From: Alkalibacillus filiformis
Lineage (GTDB): Bacteria; Bacillota; Bacilli; Bacillales; Alkalibacillaceae
DNA: 64,000 bases
Reading direction: 5' to 3'
NCBI RefSeq assembly: GCF_030814115.1
Contig: NZ_JAUSUP010000007.1
Location: 18,149 to 82,148, forward strand
Shown one piece after another: positions 50,443-58,587 of this stretch. A program made the position numbers and the translations under genes. How positions within the stretch are numbered: position 1 is the stretch's first letter; the number at the start of each line of letters is the position of its first letter. The notes under the pieces were generated by a model. It saw only the letters and a program-made list of their open reading frames with translations. It had not been told where the DNA came from and did no database searches.

Positions 50443-51423
50443 CTATCGTTTAGTTGATTGACGCTTAATTAATGTAGTAGGAAAAATATTTTCTTTCTCT
50501 TGAACCAATTCCCCTTCAATCAAAGCGACTAAAGCTTCAGCTGCTTCACGACTCATTTGGTAAATCGGCTGTGATAAAGTTGATAATTCTGGTTTTGTCA
50601 TCTCAGTTAAATCAATACCATCAAAACCGATAATCGCTATATCTTCAGGTACATTTAAGTTAAGTGATTCGGCTGCTTTTAATGCTCCAAGTGCCATTGT
50701 ATCGTTCCCTGCGAAGATCCCATCTATTTCTCGATCGTTTTGCAGCAACTCTTTCGTCACTTCTACCGCTTGTTTCTGATCAAAATTCCCTTCAACAACG
50801 TAGCCACTATGAAACCAATCTTTATGCATTACGACATCCAAATAACCTAAATAACGGTTGTCTGCGTTCTCTACTTTATCAGGTCCCTTTATATGGCCAA
50901 TTCGCGTGCAACCTACTTCAAGTAAATGTTCTGCCGCTATACGCCCACCATCACGGTTATCAATCGCAAAAGTTGGAATATCATGATGAATCGAACGGTC
51001 AAGTGCGACAACTGGCATGTCATACCCATCAATTAACTCGCGTTCAATGGTGTTAGATACGATAATCGCACCATCGACATATTTTTGTTTCATCACGTCA
51101 AGGTACAGTCTTTCTTTCTCCGGATCCTCATCACTATTGCAAAGAATCGTTGTAAACCCCTTTTGAATTAAATAATCCTCTACACCCCGCACAAGCTCTG
51201 GGAAGTATGGGTTCGTAATATCAGGAACAATAATACCAATCGTTTTAGACTGCTTTTTAAAAAGGCTTCGAGCAACCGAATTCGGCTTGTAATTCAGCGA
51301 TTCCACTGCAACTTCAACCTTTTTACGCGTATCTTCATTGACATAACCATTTTGATTAATCACGCGTGAAACTGTTGCAACCGAGACTTTTGCGTATTGT
51401 GCTACATCTTTAATTGTCGCCAT
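50443..51423 (-). CDS. rbsR: LacI family ribose operon repressor
   Basis: The 326-residue protein has helix-turn-helix MATIKDVAQYAKVSVATVSR, hinge PNSVARSLFKKQ, and effector domain with IGIIVPDITNPYFPELVRGV, FDGIDLTEMTKPELSTLSQP and the final LIKRQSTKR. The start is ATG 51423 with AGGTGG six bases upstream. First gene of the ribose operon; the palindromes at 51457-51470 and 51498-51515 are its likely operators, so it represses itself and the transport genes in the absence of ribose. Confidence 0.95.
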   Translation of the reverse strand: MATIKDVAQYAKVSVATVSRVINQNGYVNEDTRKKVEVAVESLNYKPNSVARSLFKKQSKTIGIIVPDITNPYFPELVRGVEDYLIQKGFTTILCNSDEDPEKERLYLDVMKQKYVDGAIIVSNTIERELIDGYDMPVVALDRSIHHDIPTFAIDNRDGGRIAAEHLLEVGCTRIGHIKGPDKVENADNRYLGYLDVVMHKDWFHSGYVVEGNFDQKQAVEVTKELLQNDREIDGIFAGNDTMALGALKAAESLNLNVPEDIAIIGFDGIDLTEMTKPELSTLSQPIYQMSREAAEALVALIEGELVQEKENIFPTTLIKRQSTKR

Positions 51424-51456
51424 ATTAGACCACCTAGTCATAAATCTATTCTTATG

Positions 51457-51470
51457 TGTAACCGTTTACA
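51457..51470. promoter_or_regulatory. Operator/cre site 1 of the ribose operon
   Basis: TGTAACCGTTTACA is an exact match to the cre consensus and to LacI-family half-site symmetry. It lies between promoter and start codon of rbsR, so it could serve CcpA, RbsR or both. Confidence 0.75.
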
Positions 51471-51497
51471 TGTTGTTTGTAATAAAAGAGTTACTTA

Positions 51498-51515
51498 TGT
51501 GTAACCCGTTACACA
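51498..51515. promoter_or_regulatory. Operator site 2 of the ribose operon
   Basis: TGTGTAACCCGTTACACA has perfect 8-bp arms around CC. It is 41 bp (about four helix turns, centre to centre) from site 1, a spacing that would allow cooperative binding. Confidence 0.75.
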
Positions 51516-51517
51516 TT

Positions 51518-51547
51518 ATTTTAGTACTTTAACAAACAATTTGTAAA
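51518..51547 (-). promoter_or_regulatory. Promoter of the ribose operon
   Basis: On the minus strand TTTACA (51542-51547) and TAAAAT (51518-51523) are separated by 18 bp, directly upstream of operator site 2. Confidence 0.6.
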
Positions 51548-51838
51548 GAGTTATAAAAAAAAATTGAAAATAAATTATTGCACGACGAACAGAGCCACGC
51601 GGGTTAACCGGAATAATGATTTTTTCGCTGGTTTATTTAAAATTTTGCTAATAATACAGGATCTCCCTTCAAAAGTCCTTCAATAATAGATAGGAATATT
51701 TTCAGTAAGTTTCAGATTACTTAAAATGAAGAACCGAGTCCACAACACCTTTACGCTTCCACACGCAGTACTAATTAGCCCCAAACCCCATTCCACATTT
51801 TTCTTTGAAAATGTTATATTATAACTAGATATATAAAG
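51548..51838. other. Intergenic region with degenerate array remnant
   Basis: No gene is visible in these 290 bp between the divergent rbsR and sortase genes. At about 51595-51660 there is a decayed copy of the periodic array (CCGGAATAATGATTTTTTCG, CTGGTTTATTTAAAATTTTG, CTAATAATACAGG). The last 40 bp are AT-rich and probably contain the sortase promoter (TATATT/TATAAC). Confidence 0.5.
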
Positions 51839-51856
51839 TTGAGGGGTTTTAATTAC

Positions 51857-52459
51857 ATGCTTAAAAAGCTAGGATATTTAATAATCTGTATCGGTATATT
51901 AGTAATTAGTTACACGGGCTGGCTATTGTACGATTTTTACAACGGAAGTCAATATCAATTGGAAGAGGCTGAACAGTTCATATCTCAACACGTTGAAGCA
52001 ACAACTAATCAAGCAGATAAGTCTTCTAGAATATATACTACAACTAGAGGTGAATTTGAGCTTACTGTTGGAGAAGTGTTTGCTACCATTGAAATACCAG
52101 CGATTGACTTAGAATTACCTATCATTGAAGGTTCAGAATTAGAACATTTGAAGCACGGGGTTGGCCATGATCCGAGAACTTGGCTACCCAGTGATGGTGA
52201 TCAAATATTTTTAACTGGACACAACGATTCAGCTTTTCTAGATATTGGGGATTTAGTAGAAGGCGATCGAATCATTATAAATGTCCCTTATGGTACATAT
52301 GAATATGAAATAGACTTTTACGAAGTAGGTCATGAAACAGAAACGGATCGAATCGGCTCAATGGGTGAAGAAACTTTAGTGTTAATGACTTGTTATCCGT
52401 TCTTTTCTCTTACAACACCTGATGAACGATATTTCGTATACGCTAATCCAGTAGAATAA
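51857..52459 (+). CDS. Class D sortase
   Basis: The 200-residue protein has one N-terminal membrane anchor (LGYLIICIGILVISYTGWLL) and a sortase beta-barrel. The three catalytic residues are visible: His in IFLTGHNDSAF, Cys in LVLMTCYPFFS, and Arg in DERYFVYANP. Sortases cut a sorting signal in secreted proteins and attach them covalently to the cell wall. ATG 51857 is preferred because GAGGGG lies between it and an earlier TTG. The gene is convergent with that of a surface protein, and they share a terminator; this is the probable substrate. Confidence 0.92.
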   Translation: MLKKLGYLIICIGILVISYTGWLLYDFYNGSQYQLEEAEQFISQHVEATTNQADKSSRIYTTTRGEFELTVGEVFATIEIPAIDLELPIIEGSELEHLKHGVGHDPRTWLPSDGDQIFLTGHNDSAFLDIGDLVEGDRIIINVPYGTYEYEIDFYEVGHETETDRIGSMGEETLVLMTCYPFFSLTTPDERYFVYANPVE

Positions 52460-52460
52460 C

Positions 52461-52495
52461 AAAAGTCGTCGGGGACCAATTCCCGACGACTTTTT
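52461..52495. terminator. Bidirectional terminator between sortase and surface protein
   Basis: AAAAGTCGTCGGG and CCCGACGACTTTTT form a perfect stem with A/T runs on both sides, so it can serve both convergent genes. Confidence 0.9.
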
Positions 52496-52497
52496 CA

Positions 52498-55350
52498 TTA
52501 TGCAGCTAATGCGTTTCTTCTTCTGTTGTAATATAGTAGACCAATTCCTACTAATAATAAGCCAGCACCAATTAATCCATAAAGGAAAGTTCCGTTTGAT
52601 GTCTGGACTAATTGTTCTTCTTCCTCTTCGTCACTAGCTTCTTCTTCTGTAGATTCCTCTTGCTCTTCTTCTGTAGAACTAGTCTCTTCTGAAGTATATT
52701 GTTCATCTTCACTAGATTCTTCTTCAGTTCCTGTTTCGCCTGAAGATTCTTGTCCTTCTTCACTTGTCGCTTCTTCTTCTGTTCCTGATTGCTCTGAAGA
52801 CTCTTCATCTTCTTCCTGAGAACCTTCCTCAGTTCCATTTCCTTCTGAAGATTGCTGTTCTTCTTCAGTCGCTTCGTCATTAGATGAATCGTCATCTTCA
52901 GCTGCTTCAGCGTATTCAAAGACTCCAAATGTACTAAAGTGTCTGACTTCCGCTTCAACGTAACCGTCTTTGTACTCGCCACCAATTAAAGTCCAATCTT
53001 CTAACTCCGGATCATAATACATAACCCTCAAATCATCATGATTACCATCAAAAGAATCTTTCACTTGATAACGTAATGTAATAGGAGTATTCTCAAACTC
53101 TGAAATAGGCTCACCATCTCTACCTGTTAATTCAAATGAGTAAATTTCAGAAGCTGCTTCATCCCTATTAGGTACTTCACTTTCTACTTTAGTAAAATTA
53201 GCACTCACTGATTCTCCTTCTCCATCACCATCAAAGACTTGTGATGGAATAGACATGCCAATATCTTCACGCCCTATATCAATCATAGCGTTTGATTCAG
53301 ATAATCGATCGATCACTTCACGACCAAATTGTTGCGTAACACTAACCGCTTGTGATAGGTTCTCATCTTCAGAGAAATCAAGATTTAATACACCACTTTC
53401 AATTGCTTCTTCTACCTTTTCTTCAGCAGGTGAATCTAGCAGTTGTTCCTCGATCTCCTCAAAAACTACAAAATAATCCGCGTCTTGATCAGCATCAAGC
53501 GTAATCTCTTGCTCATCTCCTCCATCAATCAGTTCACCATCTTCATCTTTCCACCCGACGAAAGTATACCCTTCATCTGGTATAGCTGTGAAAGTAATAC
53601 TTTTTTCTTCATAAGTATATAAATTGAAATAATTAACTCCACTATATGAAAGTTCACTAAACTCATAGTCATCTTCTACAAAGACCCTGCCATTTTCAGT
53701 TTCAAAACGTGTTTCAATCGCATTACTCTCAGTGAAGTCCGAATTTAAGTAATACCTCTCTACTTCAATGTTTGAAGAAATGCTGTTGCTTCCTTCATAA
53801 ACTGGTCCATCAGCGCTTCCCCAATAATTAATCTCAGCATAAATCTCTTCTTCACCATCATAATTGATCGCAACATCATTATCGACAAATTGATTAATTG
53901 TAATACTATGATTTATCCCTCTTACGCTTTCATAAACTTCATTAAGTAAAAAAGCATTACCGTTATTAATAAACTCATTAAACCATACAGTGAAACTAGT
54001 AGGATTAGCAGTCATAACTTGCATAGCTGTGTCTAAACCAATGAAATTGTTATGATTCACTGCCCCAAGGTTGTTATGTGAATTTGGATTATCAATATTC
54101 AAATCGACACCTAAGTTACTATTCTCAAAGTCGTTAAAAAGAACTCCTACGTCAGTTGGAATTTCACCTAAAGGATCAATCTGAACCGTTGTATCAAAAT
54201 TAATAAATGAGTTCGAACTAACTCTAACTCGATCTGATACAACTGATATAGCCTGATGATCTAAATCCTTTGAAAGACCATCATAGTCACTTGAAACCAA
54301 GCTTAAATGATTACCAGTTAAGTCGATAAAGGTATTAAACTCACCTTGAAAATCTTCATCTAACTTATAATTCATGACTGACAAAGAAACATGATCAGTT
54401 CTTTGTCCCTCTGAAGCACGGACTCCCTCAGTGAAATTTAATAATGTTAAACCTTGTATCCTTAGATCAATTTCACCTTCATTTTCGATTGTGATAGCTG
54501 GTGTCCCATGTTCCATGTTTGTTCCATCCAAAATAACGTCCTCACCTGGTACTGACTTAATTTCAATCCCTTCCTGGTCAATTGAAATCGTCTCTTCATA
54601 AGTACCCTCTGCTATGATAATTTCACTCCCATATCGTGCATTATCAACAGCCTCTTGGATAGTTTCAAAAAATCCTACGCCATTCATAAATACTGGGTTA
54701 TTATCCCTATCATATATATCACTTACATTTTCGTCGACTTGTTTAAAACGTGCAGACAAGCGTTCTTCATATTCTATTTCATCCACATCAATCTCTTTTG
54801 ATTCACTAACCGTATCCCCATTAGCATCTGTCCATCCAATAAACTTATAACCTATAACAGGCTCAACAGAAAAGATATTTTCTTCTTCATTTTTGTAATA
54901 AGCTGTACCAATCTGCTCATTATCAGTTATAAGATGGCCGTCGTATGCTCTAATTTCAATAGCATCTTCAGGTATATAATCTGGATCGACATACTCAAAA
55001 ATAGGTTCAATATCATAATATGAATCCTCAAGCGTTAATTCCAATTGTAAATCAGTGCCGAGTTGCTCAGTTCCAGCATCAGTATGCCGAACCCATTCAA
55101 CAAATTCATAGTCTCCATAATCAGTAGCTTCTAAGACAATCTCTTCACCCGTAAAATAATCACCATATAAATGCTCTGAATAATCTGTCGTGAAGTTAAA
55201 GTTCAACGCTTTAACTGTTCCTTGGTCATTATTAAAATTCACTTCAATCTCCGATAGCTCTTCTTTTTCCCCAACTATTGTTGTAGAAGTAAAGAAAACC
55301 ATCAAAGTAATCGTCAACATAACTAAAAAGAAACTTCTAAAATTAAGCAT
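52498..55350 (-). CDS. Large acidic beta-helix surface protein with sortase-type C-terminus
   Basis: The 950-residue protein starts with a signal peptide (SFFLVMLTITLMVFFTSTTI). Three divergent InlB-type beta repeats show the GYxFxGW pattern (YEFVEWV near 90, GYKFIGWTDANGD near 165, GYTFVGWKDEDGEL near 595). Residues of about 220-540 are a right-handed parallel beta-helix of the pectate-lyase type (FETIQEAVDNARYGSEIIIA, TYEETISIDQEGIEI). A beta domain near 770 ends HFSTFGVFEYAE, and a Glu/Ser/Thr linker follows. The tail is a sorting-signal tripartite: LVQTS near residue 918, a hydrophobic stretch GLIGAGLLLVGIGLLYY, and NRRRN. LVQTS departs from LPxTG. Extreme acidity fits a halophile. Function is probably adhesion or glycan binding. 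Confidence 0.85.
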   Translation of the reverse strand: MLNFRSFFLVMLTITLMVFFTSTTIVGEKEELSEIEVNFNNDQGTVKALNFNFTTDYSEHLYGDYFTGEEIVLEATDYGDYEFVEWVRHTDAGTEQLGTDLQLELTLEDSYYDIEPIFEYVDPDYIPEDAIEIRAYDGHLITDNEQIGTAYYKNEEENIFSVEPVIGYKFIGWTDANGDTVSESKEIDVDEIEYEERLSARFKQVDENVSDIYDRDNNPVFMNGVGFFETIQEAVDNARYGSEIIIAEGTYEETISIDQEGIEIKSVPGEDVILDGTNMEHGTPAITIENEGEIDLRIQGLTLLNFTEGVRASEGQRTDHVSLSVMNYKLDEDFQGEFNTFIDLTGNHLSLVSSDYDGLSKDLDHQAISVVSDRVRVSSNSFINFDTTVQIDPLGEIPTDVGVLFNDFENSNLGVDLNIDNPNSHNNLGAVNHNNFIGLDTAMQVMTANPTSFTVWFNEFINNGNAFLLNEVYESVRGINHSITINQFVDNDVAINYDGEEEIYAEINYWGSADGPVYEGSNSISSNIEVERYYLNSDFTESNAIETRFETENGRVFVEDDYEFSELSYSGVNYFNLYTYEEKSITFTAIPDEGYTFVGWKDEDGELIDGGDEQEITLDADQDADYFVVFEEIEEQLLDSPAEEKVEEAIESGVLNLDFSEDENLSQAVSVTQQFGREVIDRLSESNAMIDIGREDIGMSIPSQVFDGDGEGESVSANFTKVESEVPNRDEAASEIYSFELTGRDGEPISEFENTPITLRYQVKDSFDGNHDDLRVMYYDPELEDWTLIGGEYKDGYVEAEVRHFSTFGVFEYAEAAEDDDSSNDEATEEEQQSSEGNGTEEGSQEEDEESSEQSGTEEEATSEEGQESSGETGTEEESSEDEQYTSEETSSTEEEQEESTEEEASDEEEEEQLVQTSNGTFLYGLIGAGLLLVGIGLLYYNRRRNALAA

Positions 55351-55417
55351 AAAATCCCCCTATAATAATTTCAAAATAAGAACAAAGGTTTATCCTTTCA
55401 TCAAAAAAACTAGTATT

Positions 55418-55446
55418 ATTGTATAATATTCTTAAAAATTTGACAA
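55418..55446 (-). promoter_or_regulatory. Promoter of the surface protein gene
   Basis: On the minus strand TTGTCA (55441-55446) and TACAAT (55418-55423) are separated by 17 bp, about 70 bp upstream of the start codon. Confidence 0.6.
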
Positions 55447-55566
55447 CAAATAACAATTTTTTACACTATTATCAGCATAAATTACCATCTCCCTTCTTCT
55501 CTTACCGTAGAAAATCCTCATCACCCGATGTATGCTGCAAGTAACGCTAAGTAAAGGAGGATTTCT

Positions 55567-56022
55567 ATGAAACGTTGTAAAGTTTGCAGGAAGAAACCAC
55601 GAGTAGAAAGACGGGTTAATGCTGAGGGGGTGCTGTTCTGTTCGAATGATTGTTATGAGACATACGGTAAAAAGGTCGGTCACCCAATGGATGATCTAAA
55701 CCACCCTTACATCGATGATTATGAAATGATTCGGCTTGACTACATTCGATGGGCGAACGATTTAGAGGATCAATTATATGGAGAGTGGGTGTTTGGCGCG
55801 CCGAGAAAGGTTGATTTAATCGAAAATATCAACGAGCTGCTTGAGGAATATATCGATTATATCGGCCTAGAAGGTTCGGACGGTCTTTTCTCTCAAGAGA
55901 TTTACGATTACACGCAGCAGTTCGAAGCGATGATCGCCACAATCCGAACGTGGGAACCAAATAGCAAAGAGCTAACAAGAAGGCGACAGATAAAAGAGGA
56001 GCGTTTAGCCAATGAAGAATAA
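55567..56022 (+). CDS. Zinc-finger protein of unknown function
   Basis: The 151-residue protein begins with a probable zinc knuckle: CKVCRKKP near residue 4, then CSNDCYETYG near residue 25 (Cys-x2-Cys...Cys-x3-Cys). The rest is acidic and helical (EMIRLDYIRWANDLEDQLYG, LIENINELLEEYIDYIGLEG). AAAGGAGG precedes the start. It overlaps the next gene by 11 bases, so the two are translated together. No family is recognised. Confidence 0.75.
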   Translation: MKRCKVCRKKPRVERRVNAEGVLFCSNDCYETYGKKVGHPMDDLNHPYIDDYEMIRLDYIRWANDLEDQLYGEWVFGAPRKVDLIENINELLEEYIDYIGLEGSDGLFSQEIYDYTQQFEAMIATIRTWEPNSKELTRRRQIKEERLANEE

Positions 56023-56476
56023 AGCACTCATCTATTATGAAGATGGAAGCCTTAAATATGAAGGTCAGTCGAATCACGGCACTCCGCACGGCCGTGGGAT
56101 TGCCTACTGGGAAAATGGGAACGTCTGGTATGAAGGTCAGTTTGTCGATGGACAGCCAAAAGGTTATGGCAAATACTACTTACCAGACGGAACCCTTCGC
56201 TATGAAGGGGAAACAGAAGAGCTTCAATATGCCGGGAAAGGAATTGAATACTACAAAAATGGCAACATCAAATTTATCGGTATCTTTTCCAAAACTCCCC
56301 GCTTCTTCTACGGCGCACGAAACTATGTAAAAGGTCGCCTCTATTACGAAGACGGCTCGCTCAATTACAACGGCACATTCCAAACAGGAAAATCAGCTAC
56401 TTTCAAAGATGGAGTTGAATATTTACTAGATGGCACTCCTCGCCTTCACGGATCGATTCACATGACAATTAATTAA
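56012..56476 (+). CDS. MORN-repeat protein
   Basis: The 154-residue protein consists of MORN-like repeats of about 20-23 residues: YYEDGSLKYEGQ, YWENGNVWYEGQFVDGQPKG, YYLPDGTLRYEGE, YYKNGNIKFIGIF, YYEDGSLNYNGTF and YLLDGTPRLHGS. MORN repeats form elongated beta-sheets used for lipid or protein binding. In bacteria some resemble the YwqK antitoxin-like family, but no toxin is evident beside it. No signal peptide is seen. Confidence 0.85.
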   Translation: MKNKALIYYEDGSLKYEGQSNHGTPHGRGIAYWENGNVWYEGQFVDGQPKGYGKYYLPDGTLRYEGETEELQYAGKGIEYYKNGNIKFIGIFSKTPRFFYGARNYVKGRLYYEDGSLNYNGTFQTGKSATFKDGVEYLLDGTPRLHGSIHMTIN

Positions 56477-56498
56477 AAAAATTCCTACCACACATATT

Positions 56499-56528
56499 TT
56501 GACAAATTAATTGGAAGTTTCGTGTTAT
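56499..56528 (+). promoter_or_regulatory. Promoter of the first CapB-like kinase gene
   Basis: TTGACA (56499-56504) and TGTTAT (56523-56528) are separated by 18 bp, about 40 bp before the start codon. Confidence 0.5.
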
Positions 56529-56569
56529 TTTAGTACTAGTTTTGGATATGTCATGAGAGGGTGAACATT

Positions 56570-57292
56570 TTGTTTAAAAAATCTGCACGGGCTAAATTCC
56601 GTGAGCAAAAACAACAACATCGTTCTAATCATTTACGTTCATTATTCACACGCAATCATCCTAAATCGGTTATCTCAGAACAATTCCGTACACTAAGAAC
56701 GAACTTACAATTTGCGCCAAACGAAGTCGACCTACAAACGATCGCTGTTACATCAACGAACAAAGGTGAAGGAAAAAGTGTCACAGCCATCAATTTAGCA
56801 ACAGTGTTTGCCCAGCAAGGAAAGCAAGTACTTTTAGTCGATTCTGATCTTCGCAATCCAAGTATCCATCACAACTTACGCATCGACAATCGGCTCGGCT
56901 TAAGCAATTTACTAGTCGGGGATTACGACGTCGTTCAAGTCGTTCGCGATGTGAAAACGAGCAACCTCGATATTTTGACATGCGGGCCGATTCCGCCAAA
57001 CCCGTCAGAACTACTAGGTTCTCAGGCGATGACTGAGCTAATGGAAAAAGCAAAAGCGAGTTACGACTTAATCATCTTTGACACACCACCTGTACTTGCT
57101 GTTACAGATCCACAAATTTTAGCCAACCGCGTAGACGGTGTCTTATTCGTCGTTCGCAGTAAAGTCACTGACAAAAAATCAGCCACCCGCGCGAAAGAGC
57201 TTCTTAAACAGGCTGATGCCAATATTCTAGGCGCAGTATTAAATGACTATAACCATAAAAATAAAGACTACTATTATTACAATTATGGATAG
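56570..57292 (+). CDS. CapB/YwqD-like tyrosine kinase (lone copy)
   Basis: The 240-residue bacterial tyrosine kinase (BY-kinase) domain has Walker A NKGEGKSVTAINLATVFAQQ and Walker A' VLLVDSDLRNPSIHH. Walker B is DLIIFDTPPVLAVTDPQILA, and the C-terminal tyrosine cluster ends DYYYYNYG. These kinases control exopolysaccharide length and export together with a membrane activator (CapA). Here no CapA gene is adjacent, unlike the copy at 60.0 kb. The likely start is TTG 56570, seven bases after GAGAGGGTG; GTG 56561 would overlap that site. Region 1-40 is basic and differs from the paralogue. Confidence 0.9.
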   Translation: MFKKSARAKFREQKQQHRSNHLRSLFTRNHPKSVISEQFRTLRTNLQFAPNEVDLQTIAVTSTNKGEGKSVTAINLATVFAQQGKQVLLVDSDLRNPSIHHNLRIDNRLGLSNLLVGDYDVVQVVRDVKTSNLDILTCGPIPPNPSELLGSQAMTELMEKAKASYDLIIFDTPPVLAVTDPQILANRVDGVLFVVRSKVTDKKSATRAKELLKQADANILGAVLNDYNHKNKDYYYYNYG

Positions 57293-57764
57293 ACAAGCGT
57301 ATAAAAAACACCTCTCACGACTGCAGTCACACTTCTCGTATCTTTCAGTCTAGCTTCACAGCTCATTTTAAAGCTATCAAAATAGAAAAATCGGCCACAC
57401 CTCTTTTGGATGTGACCGATTCTTCGTAAAATAAGCCCCTGTAATGACTTTCACCCCAGTGTACATTGGTAAAGCTTAAGTCTAAGCCTAAGTCCCTATA
57501 CCAATTATACTAAGTATATATTAGCAAAATAGGTAACAAAAATCAACATTTTCCATGATTATACACAAAGAAGTTTTTGACTTTTTTCGACAATTTGGTC
57601 GTACTATTTTCATGTGACTTTACCTCACTTCTCACCACTCAATCTCATCCAAACCTGTTTTTTAAGTTTTATATCTCAAATTTTATTAAAAATCTTCACA
57701 TTAGTGTTCTTTAAGCCGATAATATATACAAATACTAAATCGCAATTTTCTAAAACTGTTACAA
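57293..57764. other. Intergenic region before the riboswitch
   Basis: No gene is supported in these 470 bp. There is a hairpin terminator at 57385-57424. A 43-bp segment at 57348-57390 recurs at 58957-58998. An AT-rich stretch with probable promoter elements lies before the riboswitch. Confidence 0.5.
57385..57424 (+). terminator. Terminator downstream of the first kinase gene
   Basis: AATCGG-CACA and TGTG-CCGATT pair with one internal mismatch around CTCTTTTGGA, followed by TCTT. It lies about 95 bp past the kinase stop. Confidence 0.6.
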
Positions 57765-57895
57765 CTCAATCGATCATGGCAAACTTATTGAAAAATAAGG
57801 ACGCAAAGCCAAGGGCCTAACGTTTTCTACTATGGCAGCCGGTTACCGAAATGAGCGCACGTAAGGTGAGCCTATTTGGGTTCGCCTTTTTTATA
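57765..57895 (+). ncRNA. Cyclic-di-GMP-I (GEMM-I) riboswitch with terminator
   Basis: The aptamer core is recognisable in order: ATGGCAAACTTATTG, AATAAGGACGCAAAGCC, AAGGGCCTAACG and TATGGCAGCCGGTTACCG. These are the conserved joining segments and tetraloop receptor of GEMM-I aptamers. It is followed directly by AAGGTGAG/TTCGCCTT and six T (57861-57893), an intrinsic terminator that would act as expression platform. The controlled genes are the response regulator and YvyF-like protein that start 90 bp downstream. Confidence 0.92.
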
Positions 57896-57985
57896 TTTCA
57901 ATAGGGAGTTAAATAGAATCTATATGTTTTAGACTTTCTCCACTATACACAGTTTAATAATTACGATCACATAGGAGAATTGCTT

Positions 57986-58366
57986 ATGAGCACGATCTTA
58001 ATAGCCGACGATTCAAAATTTATGAGAGTCCATATAAAACATTTATTACTAGAACATGGTTCTTACGACATCATAGAAGCAGCGGATGGGAAACAAGCGA
58101 TCAATTTATACAAACGTCTACAACCTGATTTAGTCGTTCTTGATATAACAATGCCGCATGTAGACGGTTTAGCTACTTTAAAAGAGATTATGAACATTGA
58201 CGATTCTGCTACTGTTGTTATGTGTTCCTCGATGGGGACGCAATCTAATATAACAGAAAGCCTACAATTAGGGGCTTGCGATTTTATTATTAAACCACAC
58301 TTCGATCGGTTAATAGATATCTTAAATAATTTAGTTACAAATAATAAATTAAAGAGGAGTGAATAA
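57986..58366 (+). CDS. CheY-like single-domain response regulator
   Basis: The 126-residue receiver domain has acidic pair ADDSKFMRVHIKHLLLEHG, phospho-acceptor Asp in DLVVLDITMPHVDG near residue 55, the Thr/Ser switch in VVMCSSMG, and the conserved Lys in DFIIKPHF near residue 104. No output domain is present. ATG 57986 has AGGAG eight bases upstream. It stands after a c-di-GMP riboswitch, so its expression should follow c-di-GMP. It is translationally coupled to the YvyF-like gene (one-base overlap). A role in motility or biofilm switching is likely. Confidence 0.9.
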   Translation: MSTILIADDSKFMRVHIKHLLLEHGSYDIIEAADGKQAINLYKRLQPDLVVLDITMPHVDGLATLKEIMNIDDSATVVMCSSMGTQSNITESLQLGACDFIIKPHFDRLIDILNNLVTNNKLKRSE

Positions 58367-58587
58367 TGTTGGTGAGAGATTTTGGAATTTGTTCGCATTG
58401 TGGTCGAATGACATATATTACCTATGACCTCTGCCGTGATTGCTACAATGAGGAAGAAGAAACCATTCAAAAGATTAAAACCTATTTACGAACACATCCT
58501 AGGGCCAATGCTATGGATATTTCTTCAGGAACAGGCATCTCTATTCATAAAATTACACGTTTAATCAAAAATGGTATGATCGTTTAA
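58366..58587 (+). CDS. YvyF-like (TIGR03826) small zinc-ribbon protein
   Basis: The 73-residue protein has CSHCGRM near residue 9 and CRDCYNEEEE near residue 23, then a winged-helix-like part (AMDISSGTGISIHKITRLIK). This is the layout of YvyF, a small protein of the flagellar late operon of Bacillus with an unclear regulatory role. GAGGAGTG precedes ATG 58366. Finding it outside a flagellar operon, coupled to a response regulator under a c-di-GMP riboswitch, suggests control of motility. Confidence 0.8.
   Translation: MLVRDFGICSHCGRMTYITYDLCRDCYNEEEETIQKIKTYLRTHPRANAMDISSGTGISIHKITRLIKNGMIV

Noticed and set aside
55432..55683. Minus-strand open frame across the start of the zinc-finger gene
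   Set aside because: It overlaps the well-supported plus-strand gene with its AAAGGAGG site, and has no family features.
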